The translations under genes and the position numbers were made by a program. The notes beneath the pieces are model-generated. The model searched no databases, was not told where the DNA came from, and saw only the letters and a program-made list of their open reading frames with translations. Positions 46,769 through 57,449 of a DNA stretch of 64,000 nt are shown here, in pieces; position 1 is the stretch's first letter, and the number at the start of each line of letters is the position of its first letter. Source of the stretch: Candidatus Poribacteria bacterium. GTDB taxonomy: Bacteria > Poribacteria > WGA-4E > UBA9662. The DNA lies in assembly GCA_030748495.1 (NCBI GenBank), contig JASMLX010000018.1, positions 1 to 64,000 on the forward strand. Reading direction: 5' to 3'.

Positions 46769-48241
46769 TTGGATTCAATTGAGAAATGCTTACGCATTAA
46801 CACCAGCATTCCCGAAAATGGCCTCTACGACGGTTCCTACACCTACGACGGACAACAGAGAGAAGTTCACAGTAATGCACCGTGGCGTATCTCGCCTGAC
46901 CCGTTTTTCATCTCTGACACCGACTACGCCTGGTTAGACAATCTGGGATCGCATCTGCTGAAGTTTTATCAGGCCTGTAATATGCTTTATTCTCAAAGTG
47001 TGCGCAAGACTCAACCCGCATGGGTCGTCGATTACTTGGACTATGGCAAGCCAGAAACAGTCATCGAATATGGTCGAATGCGGCGTTTTAAGAGCCAATT
47101 ACCACAGGTGATTCGCCCTGACATTCTCCCGACAGACGAAGGAATGGTAATTAGCGAGTTGGATTCAGTACCAGGTGGAATTGGTTTCACCGGCAGTTTA
47201 GCCACCCAGTACGCAGCCCTCGATTGTGATATCGTCGGTGGTGGAAACGGCATGGTAGTTGGATTTGCCGAGATGATCCGGGGTGTAGCCAACAGTCAGC
47301 AACCGACGTTGGCCATTGTGGTTTCAGATGAGTCAGAGAGCTACCGTCAGGAGATGCAGTGGCTGGCCAGTGAATTACGGCACATAGGAATGTCAGCTTA
47401 TACAGTCCATCCTCGCCAGATCCTTTTCCAAGAATCAACCAAAGGAAAAACGGGCTTGTTTTTGGATGCCAACACAGTGACGGTATCCAGTGAGAATTCA
47501 GCCGAATTAGATCTAATTCAGATTGACGTAGTCTATCGATTCTTTGAATTGTTTGATTTGAAGAACATCCCCAAATCAGAGTTAATGCTGTATGCGGCCA
47601 AAAAGCGCAACGTGTTGATGACACCACCACCTAAAGCCTATCTGGAAGAAAAACAGACCTTTGCTCTATTCCATCATCCTACCCTACAATCCTTTTGGAA
47701 ACGAGAACTGGGTAAGGAGACAGGGGATATCTTACGCCAAATAATTCCCGAAACCTGGGTGATGGACAATCGGCCGCTACCACCACACGCCACCATCCCA
47801 AATCTGTTGATCCAAGATCTGCCGATTACCGATTTTCGGCAGTTAAGCCAGATTTCACAAAAACAGCGTCAGTTAGTGATTAAGCCGTCCGGATTTTCAG
47901 AGCGAGCTTGGGGGGCACGAGGAGTTGCCATCGGACACGATATGCCGACTGAGGACTGGTCCGACACCATCGAAATGGCTCTCGGAAACTTTGAAACTTC
48001 GCCGCACGTTTTGCAGAAGTTTTACAAGTCGAAACAAGTGCGAATGCCCTACTACGACTTCGAGAAGAGAGAGATGGTGATGATGCGAGGGCGGGCACTG
48101 CTACGGCCTTACTACTTTGTGACACAGAATAACAAGGTACGACTATCAGGGATTCAAGCGGTTGTCTGTCCCGATGACAAGAAGATTCTGCACGGGATGG
48201 TGGATGCCATCATTGTCCCTTGTGCCATTTGGAAAAATTAG
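46769..48241 (+). CDS. Uncharacterised protein, ATP-grasp-like C-terminal region
   Basis: A 490-residue protein starting at TTG 46769 (AGGAAG is 13-15 bases upstream). The N-terminal 100 residues are unassigned; the middle has SELDSVPGGIGFTG near residue 130 and GGGNGMVVGFAEM near 150, resembling the binding loops of the circularly permuted ATP-grasp enzymes. The C-terminal 120 residues read LVIKPSGFSERAWGARGV, VLQKFYKSKQVRM, LLRPYYFV and then IHGMVDAIIVPC. The IKP..G....GARG pattern matches an ATP-grasp nucleotide fold. No peptide, thiol or lipid substrate can be named. It sits between serA and thiD and reads through to 22 bases before the earliest thiD start. Not a known part of either pathway. 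Confidence 0.6.
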   Translation: MDSIEKCLRINTSIPENGLYDGSYTYDGQQREVHSNAPWRISPDPFFISDTDYAWLDNLGSHLLKFYQACNMLYSQSVRKTQPAWVVDYLDYGKPETVIEYGRMRRFKSQLPQVIRPDILPTDEGMVISELDSVPGGIGFTGSLATQYAALDCDIVGGGNGMVVGFAEMIRGVANSQQPTLAIVVSDESESYRQEMQWLASELRHIGMSAYTVHPRQILFQESTKGKTGLFLDANTVTVSSENSAELDLIQIDVVYRFFELFDLKNIPKSELMLYAAKKRNVLMTPPPKAYLEEKQTFALFHHPTLQSFWKRELGKETGDILRQIIPETWVMDNRPLPPHATIPNLLIQDLPITDFRQLSQISQKQRQLVIKPSGFSERAWGARGVAIGHDMPTEDWSDTIEMALGNFETSPHVLQKFYKSKQVRMPYYDFEKREMVMMRGRALLRPYYFVTQNNKVRLSGIQAVVCPDDKKILHGMVDAIIVPCAIWKN

Positions 48242-48270
48242 TAAATTTTGGTCTTAATTGGACTAAGAGA

Positions 48271-49080
48271 GTGTCAGCGTCAATCGCTTCAACGCCAGTT
48301 GCCCTCACCATCGCCGGCTCAGATTCCAGTTGCGGGGCCGGTATTCAAGTCGATTTGCGGACGTTTGCCGCTAGTGGTGTTTTTGGCACTACTGTATTGA
48401 CAGCTTTAACAGCACAAAATCCTTATCAAGTAACAACCGTAGAAGAACTAAGTGCTAGCTTCGTTAAGGCGCAACTTGAGGCCGTGTTTGATGCTATGCC
48501 AATTGCTGCTCTCAAAACCGGCATGCTCTGGTCAGCCGAGATCATTACTACCGTTGCTGAGTGGTTAGCTCAAGCAACTTCCATACCTTGTGTGGTCGAT
48601 CCAGTGATGGTTGCCACGAGTGGTGCCAAGCTGATAACGGAAGATGCAATTGATCGTTATAAAGCAGATCTACTACCCCGGTGTCGCTTGATGACGCCAA
48701 ACTTGGATGAAGCACAGGTTCTGTTGGGTGGCGTGCCTGTCGATCGTCACAACCAGGCAGAAACAGCGAAGGCGTTAGGAGATCAGTTCGGTTGCGCCAT
48801 TTTAATCAAAGGTGGACACCTGGCCGGAGATCCGATCGACTTGTTGTGGGATGGGCAAAAAGTCCACACCTGGCAGCACCAACGACTACAAAATGTCAAT
48901 ACACATGGAAGTGGATGTATGCTATCTGCTGCCATTACTGCGGCACTGGCCCAAGGAAATTCCTTGAAGCAGGCAGTTGAGACTGGCCTCAACGCTGTTC
49001 ACCATGCATTGTTAAACCCTGTTGCACCAGCGCCAGATCTATTGTTGGCTGGTATCGAGTCTATTGGAAAAGGGAGTTGA
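48271..49080 (+). CDS. thiD: Hydroxymethylpyrimidine (phosphate) kinase
   Basis: A 269-residue ribokinase-fold enzyme phosphorylating HMP and HMP-phosphate for thiamine synthesis. Opening TIAGSDSSCGAGIQVDLRTF is the family hallmark; VVDPVMVATSGAKL, TPNLDEAQVLL, LIKGGHL and the anion-hole NTHGSGCMLSAAI follow. GTG 48271 is chosen as start because it lies just before the conserved opening; an earlier TTG 48220 would overlap the upstream gene by 22 bases and cannot be excluded. thiC follows 185 bases later. Confidence 0.95.
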   Translation: MSASIASTPVALTIAGSDSSCGAGIQVDLRTFAASGVFGTTVLTALTAQNPYQVTTVEELSASFVKAQLEAVFDAMPIAALKTGMLWSAEIITTVAEWLAQATSIPCVVDPVMVATSGAKLITEDAIDRYKADLLPRCRLMTPNLDEAQVLLGGVPVDRHNQAETAKALGDQFGCAILIKGGHLAGDPIDLLWDGQKVHTWQHQRLQNVNTHGSGCMLSAAITAALAQGNSLKQAVETGLNAVHHALLNPVAPAPDLLLAGIESIGKGS

Positions 49081-49223
49081 TTCTTACAACCCTATTGAGT
49101 GGTGAATCGAATTCACGGTGGATTAAGCGGATGGTGAATTCTCGGTTCTTAAAGAGGGTTTGGAAAAACTTCTGAATTGGATACGATCTAGAAGCAGATA
49201 AATCAGAAAATCGTAAAAATTAA

Positions 49224-51215
<1,992 letters not shown>

Positions 51216-51245
51216 ATGTTTAATTTAGCTATTTCATCAACCCGT

Positions 51246-51306
51246 CCTGATAGATTTCACTCAACCCAGAAATGGGATATAGATGTAATTTATCAGGAGG
51301 TTTTTT
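51246..51306 (+). terminator. Intrinsic terminator-like hairpin after thiC
   Basis: CCTGATA with following ATT (51246-51256) pairs with AAT plus TATCAGG (51287-51297) with small bulges; an inner CCC/GGG pair fills part of the loop, and six T follow at 51301-51306. It lies 31 bases after the thiC stop. Since the next gene starts 50 bases later on the same strand, it may be only partially terminating. Confidence 0.5.
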
Positions 51307-51355
51307 ATACTGGTAGATTCTCTGTCGTCCTAGCCGGAGGTCCGAGGAGATACGA

Positions 51356-51802
51356 ATGCTAAAAGGAATTCCCGATTCGATTTCACCTGACTTAATGCAT
51401 ACCCTGATGAGCATGGGGCATGGCGACGAAATTGTATTGGCTGACGGTAATTTTCCCGCTGCCAGTCACGCTCAACGACTAATTCGTGCTGATGGGTTAG
51501 ATCTATGCACGCTGTTAGAAGGAATCATGGTATTTCTACCGATCGACACTCACGTCGAGGATCATGCAGTAGTGATGCAAGTAGCCGACAGCAAAGAACC
51601 AGACCCACCGATTTGGGAAGACTTCCAGCGGATTTTGTCAGAAACTGAAGGGGATTGGGTTAACTTAACCTCAATCGAGCGATTTACTTTTTATGACCGA
51701 GCTAAATCTGCCTTTGCCGTTGTCGCCACCAGCGAAACTGCTCTCTACGCTAACCTAATTTTGAAAAAAGGGGTTGTGGAGGACGACGATCAGGAGATTT
51801 AA
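51356..51802 (+). CDS. RbsD/FucU-family mutarotase
   Basis: A 148-residue protein of the RbsD/FucU family that interconverts the anomers of ribose or fucose. Motifs: SPDLMHTLMSMGHGDEIVLADGNFP, where the catalytic His and Asp sit, and the C-terminal FAVVATSETALYANLILKKGV, matching the Tyr-Asn site. FucU-type is more likely than RbsD because of the GHGDEIVLADGNFPA form. It is followed 91 bases later by a Gfo/Idh/MocA gene, which suggests sugar degradation as a common theme. No permease is nearby. Confidence 0.9.
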   Translation: MLKGIPDSISPDLMHTLMSMGHGDEIVLADGNFPAASHAQRLIRADGLDLCTLLEGIMVFLPIDTHVEDHAVVMQVADSKEPDPPIWEDFQRILSETEGDWVNLTSIERFTFYDRAKSAFAVVATSETALYANLILKKGVVEDDDQEI

Positions 51803-51893
51803 GCGAGAAGCAGGATATAGAGGAAGGATTATATATAGATGCCTTCTCTAGTTTCATTACCCCTGATTGATACGAAATGAAGGAACAAGATTG

Positions 51894-52862
51894 ATGGAAG
51901 AGGTCAGAATTGGATTTATCGGCTGTGGCGGTAACGCCAACGGTCACATGAATACGCTATCGAGTTTGGAAGGGACGCGCATTGTTTCGGTTTGTGATCT
52001 GCAAGAGGAACGCGCTGAGAGTGCAGCCGAACGACATCAAGCTGTGGCTTACACCGACCATCAGAAGATGCTGGAACGGAATGACTTGGATGCAATCTAT
52101 TTGAGCTTGCCTGTTTTCGCTCATGGCCAACCCGAGTTAGCGGTAATAGAACGGGGACTGCCCTTTTTAGTCGAGAAACCGGTTGCCATCAATCTAGAGA
52201 TTGCGCAACAGGTGGCTGAGGCGGTCGAACAAGCTGATCTAATAACCTGTGCTGGTTACCAACTGCGTTACCTCGGTTCGACGCAATTGACCAAGCGATT
52301 GTTAGCCGATCAAACAGTGAGTATGGCTATGGGCAAGTATTGGTGTGGAACCGGACGAGGCGATCCCAACGCCTGGATTCGCCGGATGGATAAATCCGGT
52401 GGTCAGTTGGTCGAGCAGGCCACACATACAGTTGACATGATGCGCTACCTGATGGGTGAAGTAGCCGAAGTCTTTAGCCTGCAAGCTAATCGAGTACTAC
52501 GCGATATCGACTGCCCCGATAGTTACACCGTGACCCTGCAGTTTGAGAGCGGTGCCATCGGTACGCTGACCACTTACTGGGCGTTTGATAATGGCGATTG
52601 GTCTAACGCTAACGTGATCGATATTTTATATCAGGATCAACTCATCAACTGGAATCCAAGTCGATTGGAAGTCAAAGAGGCAGGAGAAGTGGTAAGTAAA
52701 ACCGAACCTGGTCCCCCAATCGACCAGGTTTTTGTCGATGCGGTGCGACGACAAGACCCATCCCAGATTTTAAGTCCTTACGCTGATGCAGTCAAAAGCT
52801 TAGCTATTTCGCTAGCCGCTAATCAGTCAGCCAAAAGCGGGCAGATTGTGCCTGTTGGATGA
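51894..52862 (+). CDS. Gfo/Idh/MocA family oxidoreductase (5)
   Basis: A 322-residue enzyme. Rossmann loop GFIGCGGNANGHM; EKPVAI near residue 92; catalytic helix QLVEQATHTVDMMRYLMG with His retained. ATG 51894 is favoured because AAGGAA lies 9 to 14 bases upstream; a longer frame from 51867 would add nine residues. It lies 91 bases after the mutarotase and the two could be co-transcribed. Confidence 0.9.
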   Translation: MEEVRIGFIGCGGNANGHMNTLSSLEGTRIVSVCDLQEERAESAAERHQAVAYTDHQKMLERNDLDAIYLSLPVFAHGQPELAVIERGLPFLVEKPVAINLEIAQQVAEAVEQADLITCAGYQLRYLGSTQLTKRLLADQTVSMAMGKYWCGTGRGDPNAWIRRMDKSGGQLVEQATHTVDMMRYLMGEVAEVFSLQANRVLRDIDCPDSYTVTLQFESGAIGTLTTYWAFDNGDWSNANVIDILYQDQLINWNPSRLEVKEAGEVVSKTEPGPPIDQVFVDAVRRQDPSQILSPYADAVKSLAISLAANQSAKSGQIVPVG

Positions 52863-52919
52863 CTAAAGATCAAACCTCTCGACTTGAATCCACCCGATTG
52901 AATAATTGATGGCCAGACC

Positions 52920-54809
52920 TCATTTGGCTAGTCCCAACTGATACTGTTGGGCATATCGTCCTCCTTGTTGTAGAAGGGTGTAATGAGTACCGCGTTCAAC
53001 GATTTGCCCCTGATCTAATACCAATATTTGGTTGGCGTTAACAATTGTCGAAAGCCGATGGGCAATAACAAAGGTGGTTTGGCCTGCCATTAGGTCAGCC
53101 AACGAAGCCTGTACCAGTGCCTCCGACTCATTGTCCAGGTTAGAAGTGGCTTCATCCAGCAGCAAGATCTGTGGATCTTTTAGCATCGCCCGGGCAATCG
53201 CAATTCGTTGTTTTTCCCCACCCGACAGGTTGTGTCCACTCTCCCTAATTTGAGTTTGATATCCCTTTGACATCCGTTGAATAAACTTGTGGGCATTGGC
53301 TGCTACGCTGGCAGCAATAGCTTCTGTCTCAGTAGCATCAGGATTACCATAACCGATATTTTCTAAAACGGTTCCATCAAACAGTATCGTCTCTTGGGTC
53401 ACAATGGCAATCTGCTGACGAAGACTGTCCAACGTCAGATCACCTATATCCTGACCGTCGATCAAGATTTGTCCCTCAAAAGGGGTGAGAAAACGTGGAA
53501 TCAGGTTGATCAGGCTAGTTTTTCCACTTCCGCTAGACCCGATTAAAGCGACTGTCTCTCCGTAATTAGCCTCTAAACTAATGTCACGCAAGACAACTTC
53601 ACCAGATTGATAGCGAAAAGAGACATTCCGAAAAACTACCTGTCCAGACTTTGCTGTTGCGGGTTCTAAAGATGGAGACGTCGCATGCAACTCGACACTT
53701 CCATCCTTCTCCTCAGAAAAGTCGAGGATCTGAAAAATCCGTTCAGCGGAGGCTAAACTTTGCTGCAGTACAATATTAAATTGACCGATCGTGCGCAACG
53801 GTTTAAACATCAAGCTAATCATACTGATGTAACCGATAAACCAACCCGTTGATAAACGTCCGTCGATCACTTGCCAGCAACCTAGACCAAAGACCGTAGA
53901 GATCCCCATAACACTGATAACTTCCACTAATGGTGGCAGCATTGCAGAGAGGCGGGTTCGTTGCATCGATAGCCGATACTGCTGTTGTGTGGTATCGGTA
54001 AACCTCTGTATCTCTTTGGGTTCAGCTCTAAAGCTTTTGATGATCTCGATGCCGGTTAAAGTCTCTTTCACCTGAGAGGAAAGATCTGCGGTTTGTTGTT
54101 GAATCTCACGAGAAGTGCGGCGTATCCGCTGGCCGAACCGATTAATCAGATAGCCTAAAGGGGGTAGAACCAGGAGGGCGAGAATCGTCAAACTAAAACT
54201 TCTGACCAGCATCACTACCACAAAAACAGGAACGTAGATTAGGGCGCGTACCACACCGGCAGTAGAACCGATCGCCGCTTGCAGAGACCGGACGTCGTCC
54301 GTCAAGCGAGAGAGAAGATCACCTAGTCTATACTGGTGTAGCGTTCCGAGGGGAGCCATCACCATCTTATGATACAACTCGTTTCGAAGCCTGACAATTA
54401 GCTTCAAACCGACACAACGCATTAAGAAGTCGTTGAGATAAGCGAAAACGCCTTTGATCAACACCAGGCCGAAAATCCAAGCTAAAACAGTGCCAACTAA
54501 ACGGAGGGCCTCTTTTTGGGTCGCAATTGAAAAGGTCAAACCATTAAAAAAGGGGATAACAGATTTCTGCACATTTAGCGTGTTATCTAGCCCAATGGCG
54601 TTAAGCTGAAAATAGTGAACGGTGAGTGGGTTTCGGTCAAAGTCGTGCCTTTCGATTAGTTTTAGCGCGTCAATGGTGTCCGCCAGGATATGAACATAGC
54701 CCAGTTCGCCTACTGCGATGACCAGGGCACAAAAGGTTGCCAGAAGAATGAGAAAAGTATAGGATTTGAGGTAATGGAGAAAACGAGTGCCTGAATGTGA
54801 CCTATTCAT
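52920..54809 (-). CDS. ABC exporter, MsbA/lipid A type
   Basis: A 629-residue half-transporter: N-terminal six-helix membrane domain (about residues 10-345) with an unusually long periplasmic loop after helix 1, and a C-terminal ATPase with Walker A GSSGSGKTSLIN, signature LSGGEKQRIAIARAM, Walker B ILLLDEATSNLD and switch IAHRLSTIV. By family it flips lipids, oligosaccharide carriers or drugs; the window also has lptFG, which fits lipid A-core export but does not prove it. Its downstream end faces the fifth Gfo/Idh/MocA gene. Confidence 0.88.
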   Translation of the reverse strand: MNRSHSGTRFLHYLKSYTFLILLATFCALVIAVGELGYVHILADTIDALKLIERHDFDRNPLTVHYFQLNAIGLDNTLNVQKSVIPFFNGLTFSIATQKEALRLVGTVLAWIFGLVLIKGVFAYLNDFLMRCVGLKLIVRLRNELYHKMVMAPLGTLHQYRLGDLLSRLTDDVRSLQAAIGSTAGVVRALIYVPVFVVVMLVRSFSLTILALLVLPPLGYLINRFGQRIRRTSREIQQQTADLSSQVKETLTGIEIIKSFRAEPKEIQRFTDTTQQQYRLSMQRTRLSAMLPPLVEVISVMGISTVFGLGCWQVIDGRLSTGWFIGYISMISLMFKPLRTIGQFNIVLQQSLASAERIFQILDFSEEKDGSVELHATSPSLEPATAKSGQVVFRNVSFRYQSGEVVLRDISLEANYGETVALIGSSGSGKTSLINLIPRFLTPFEGQILIDGQDIGDLTLDSLRQQIAIVTQETILFDGTVLENIGYGNPDATETEAIAASVAANAHKFIQRMSKGYQTQIRESGHNLSGGEKQRIAIARAMLKDPQILLLDEATSNLDNESEALVQASLADLMAGQTTFVIAHRLSTIVNANQILVLDQGQIVERGTHYTLLQQGGRYAQQYQLGLAK

Positions 54810-54910
54810 CGTACTTTTTCATCGTACTTTGGATTTACGGTACTATGGACAGGCGAAACTATTCGATATTGGTAACACTCGGGATAGTTCGAGCAGATCG
54901 ATTGGCTGTA

Positions 54911-55795
54911 TTAGTTAATCACGGATAAAGCGGATATATTCGCCTCGTACCGGAGTGAGACAGAAGGTGTCATCTGAAGAGTTGATAACCCCAATAGTCC
55001 GCGAATATCCAGCAGTTGCTCCAGTAGCGATGGTTTTTGTTTGATTTGAGTTGTTTTGGGTTGCCCTGTGATATTGGCTAATCGTCCGGCGGCTAGAATC
55101 GCATCTGGTAAATTGCCCAAATGATCAACCAATTTATGCCGGAAGGCTTGCTGCCCCGAAAAGATACGACCATCGGCCAGGGACTCAATTTCCTCCTGGC
55201 TAATAAGGTCTTTCCGGCTTTGAAGGATGGCTTCGATGAACTGTAGACGCACATCGTCGATTGTAGCCTGTAGCAGATCACGCTCCTCTTGCGTCATCTC
55301 TCGTTGTGGATTACCGATGTCTTTGTGTTCACCGCTTTTGACGACCTGATACTCAACCCCGATTTTTTGATAGAGGTCCTTGAGTTTTATGAACTGCATT
55401 ACGGCACCAATACTTCCCGTCAATGTCCCGGGATTGGCGTAGATCTGCTCTGCCGCACAAGCTAAATAGTAGCCGCCAGAAGCAGCCGCACTGCCCATCG
55501 AAGCCACAATTGGTTGGTTAATTTTTTTTAGTTCACCAAAAATTTCTTGAACGGGTGCTACACCTCCACCAGGAGAGTCGATTCGCAAAACCAGAGCCTT
55601 GACACTGCCATTATCACGGTGTTGGTGGATTTGAGCAATAATCTCTTCCGAGTCGATGATCGTACCTTTGATTTCGACGATGGCGATTTTATCGCCCATA
55701 CCCTCTCCACCTCGAATGAAAAGACGACCGAAAATCACCAAAAAAGCGATTACGGCGGCAATAATAATTAAGGTGATTTTGACAGATCGATTCAC
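54911..55795 (-). CDS. sppA: Signal peptide peptidase SppA, short type
   Basis: A 294-residue inner-membrane Ser/Lys protease that degrades released signal peptides. One N-terminal membrane segment (IIAAVIAFLVIFGRL), then a ClpP-like fold with substrate-binding LRIDSPGGGVAPVQEI, nucleophile Ser in SAAASGGYYLA and catalytic Lys in VVKSGEHKDIGNPQREM. It is the short 36K type of many bacteria, half the size of E. coli SppA. It lies 101 bases upstream of the ABC exporter gene, same strand. Confidence 0.93.
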   Translation of the reverse strand: MNRSVKITLIIIAAVIAFLVIFGRLFIRGGEGMGDKIAIVEIKGTIIDSEEIIAQIHQHRDNGSVKALVLRIDSPGGGVAPVQEIFGELKKINQPIVASMGSAAASGGYYLACAAEQIYANPGTLTGSIGAVMQFIKLKDLYQKIGVEYQVVKSGEHKDIGNPQREMTQEERDLLQATIDDVRLQFIEAILQSRKDLISQEEIESLADGRIFSGQQAFRHKLVDHLGNLPDAILAAGRLANITGQPKTTQIKQKPSLLEQLLDIRGLLGLSTLQMTPSVSLRYEANISALSVIN

Positions 55796-55894
55796 GCTGT
55801 TCCTCCTATGATGGCCTTATTAAATTAAGTGTTGAGAACTGAGAATTGAGTAGAGGCGTTAGGTGCAACATCCTTACTATTTAAAAGCTACCAT

Positions 55895-56782
55895 TCAGAG
55901 ATGGATTTTGGCATACCGGCCGAAATCCCGCCCAAATTCCGGATCGGCCAGCGAGAAACGGAAGAAGGCTTCAAAATAGCTTTTGTAGTTGCCAATATCG
56001 TATCGTTTCTCACCTGAACCGAGCCGAATTCCAAAACCGTGACCACCTTGTGCTAACATCAGGCGTATCGAGTCGGTAATCTGGATTTCGTTATTGCGCC
56101 CCGGTTCTGTTTTTTTAATAAATTCGAAAATTTCAGGCGAAAAGACATAACGTGCCGCAATAGCTAAATTGCTCGGAGCCTCTGCCACCGTCGGCTTCTC
56201 GATCAGATCTGCAATTTCGAAAATGGTGTCTATTTTGCCTTTTGGTTTAGCTGGTTTGGCAATGCCATACTTGACCACAGACTGTGGATCTACCTCTTCA
56301 AACAGGATCGCGACATCGGCCTGCTCCTGCTGATAGGTTCCAATCAATTTTTTCAAAGTTCCGCCAGGCGAAGTCGACTGAATAATCGAGTCACCTAAAC
56401 AGACGACAAAAGGTTCATTTCCGACAAAAGACTGGGCTTTGCCGACGGCGTCGGCGAGCCCTTTCGGGTCGCTTTGCCGAACATAAAAGAACTCGACGTC
56501 TTGTCCAACCGTTTCCACGCCGTCTGTCGGTTTCCCGTTTTGCGACAGGAAACTGAGTAAGTGAGGATCGTAATCGAAGTGATCTTCGATGGCTCTTTTC
56601 TGCTGATTGGTGATAATCAGGATCTCGGTAATCCCTGCCGCCCGGATTTCTTCTACGACATACTGAATCACTGGTTTCCGTCCTACCGGTAGCATCTCCT
56701 TGGGTTGGGACTTCGTAGCAGGTAAAAGGCGTGTGCCGATGCCGGCGGCCGGGATGACCGCTTTTTTAGGAGAAATCTCCAT
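55895..56782 (-). CDS. galU: UTP-glucose-1-phosphate uridylyltransferase
   Basis: A 295-residue nucleotidyltransferase making UDP-glucose. Nucleotide-binding N terminus AAGIGTRLLPATKSQPKEML, then QYVVEEIRAAGI, CLGDSIIQ, KP..G..DTIFEIADLIEKP and the ARYVFSPEIF segment. Length is typical. Between sppA and the sugar-transferase gene, so it probably feeds the polysaccharide genes upstream. Confidence 0.95.
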   Translation of the reverse strand: MEISPKKAVIPAAGIGTRLLPATKSQPKEMLPVGRKPVIQYVVEEIRAAGITEILIITNQQKRAIEDHFDYDPHLLSFLSQNGKPTDGVETVGQDVEFFYVRQSDPKGLADAVGKAQSFVGNEPFVVCLGDSIIQSTSPGGTLKKLIGTYQQEQADVAILFEEVDPQSVVKYGIAKPAKPKGKIDTIFEIADLIEKPTVAEAPSNLAIAARYVFSPEIFEFIKKTEPGRNNEIQITDSIRLMLAQGGHGFGIRLGSGEKRYDIGNYKSYFEAFFRFSLADPEFGRDFGRYAKIHL

Positions 56783-56807
56783 TTATGACCTCTTGATTGG
56801 CTTTAGA

Positions 56808-57449
56808 CTATAGTTTTAATTTTCGAGTTGGCAAGAAAAAGAGACCACCAACCGTTTTTAACAACCACCAGATATCTGTAGCTAAGGTGCGTTTCTGGAT
56901 ATATTCAAGGTCGATTGCAATTTTCTGAGGCATAATACAAGTAATATAAAACGCCTCTGGATCAGTTTGACCTTTCAGCATCTCCTCCTCATTACGGTGT
57001 ACAAACTGCGCCGGCCCCGTAATCCCAGGTCGAACCGACAAGACCTGCTTTTGCCACTTCGTGTAGTGTTTGACGTAGGCTGGAGCTTCCGGTCTCGGAC
57101 CAATAATACTCATTTCACCTTTTAAGACGTTGATAAATTGTGGGATTTCATCCAGCTTCCAGCGCCGCAGGAAACGGCCGATCGGTGTAATTCGAGGATC
57201 ATCATAGGCCGTCAGAGAGGCACCGATCGACTCGGCATCCACGACCATAGTTCTAAACTTGTACATCGCAAATACGGTTTCGTTTTGCCCGATACGCCGG
57301 GCTCTGTAAAATATCGGGCCCGGTGAAAGCAGCCTGGTTGAAACAACGCACAACAGAAATAGAGGCGACGATAGCGTCAAGGTGAGGGTTGAAACCAGGA
57401 GGTCAAAACCGCGCCTCAGTGCTAGATCCAGTATGGGGATGGGAACCAT
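56808..57449 (-). CDS. Polyprenyl-phosphate sugar phosphotransferase (bacterial sugar transferase)
   Basis: A 213-residue monotopic membrane enzyme that starts a lipid-linked glycan by moving sugar-1-phosphate from UDP-sugar to a polyprenyl phosphate. It has a single N-terminal reentrant hydrophobic segment (RRGFDLLVSTLTLTLSSPLF), then the catalytic core FAMYKFRTMVVDA, WKLDEIPQFINVLKGEMS and GPRPEAP with the final RPGITGPAQF. It is the short form without an extra nucleotide-binding domain. It overlaps the CapD-type gene by 47 bases on paper; the true start may be later but within the first 15 codons. Substrate sugar unknown. Confidence 0.92.
   Translation of the reverse strand: MVPIPILDLALRRGFDLLVSTLTLTLSSPLFLLCVVSTRLLSPGPIFYRARRIGQNETVFAMYKFRTMVVDAESIGASLTAYDDPRITPIGRFLRRWKLDEIPQFINVLKGEMSIIGPRPEAPAYVKHYTKWQKQVLSVRPGITGPAQFVHRNEEEMLKGQTDPEAFYITCIMPQKIAIDLEYIQKRTLATDIWWLLKTVGGLFFLPTRKLKL

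Noticed and set aside
54806..54830. 12-base direct repeat at the start of the ABC exporter gene
   Set aside because: Only two copies, overlapping the start codon; likely a small duplication without meaning.
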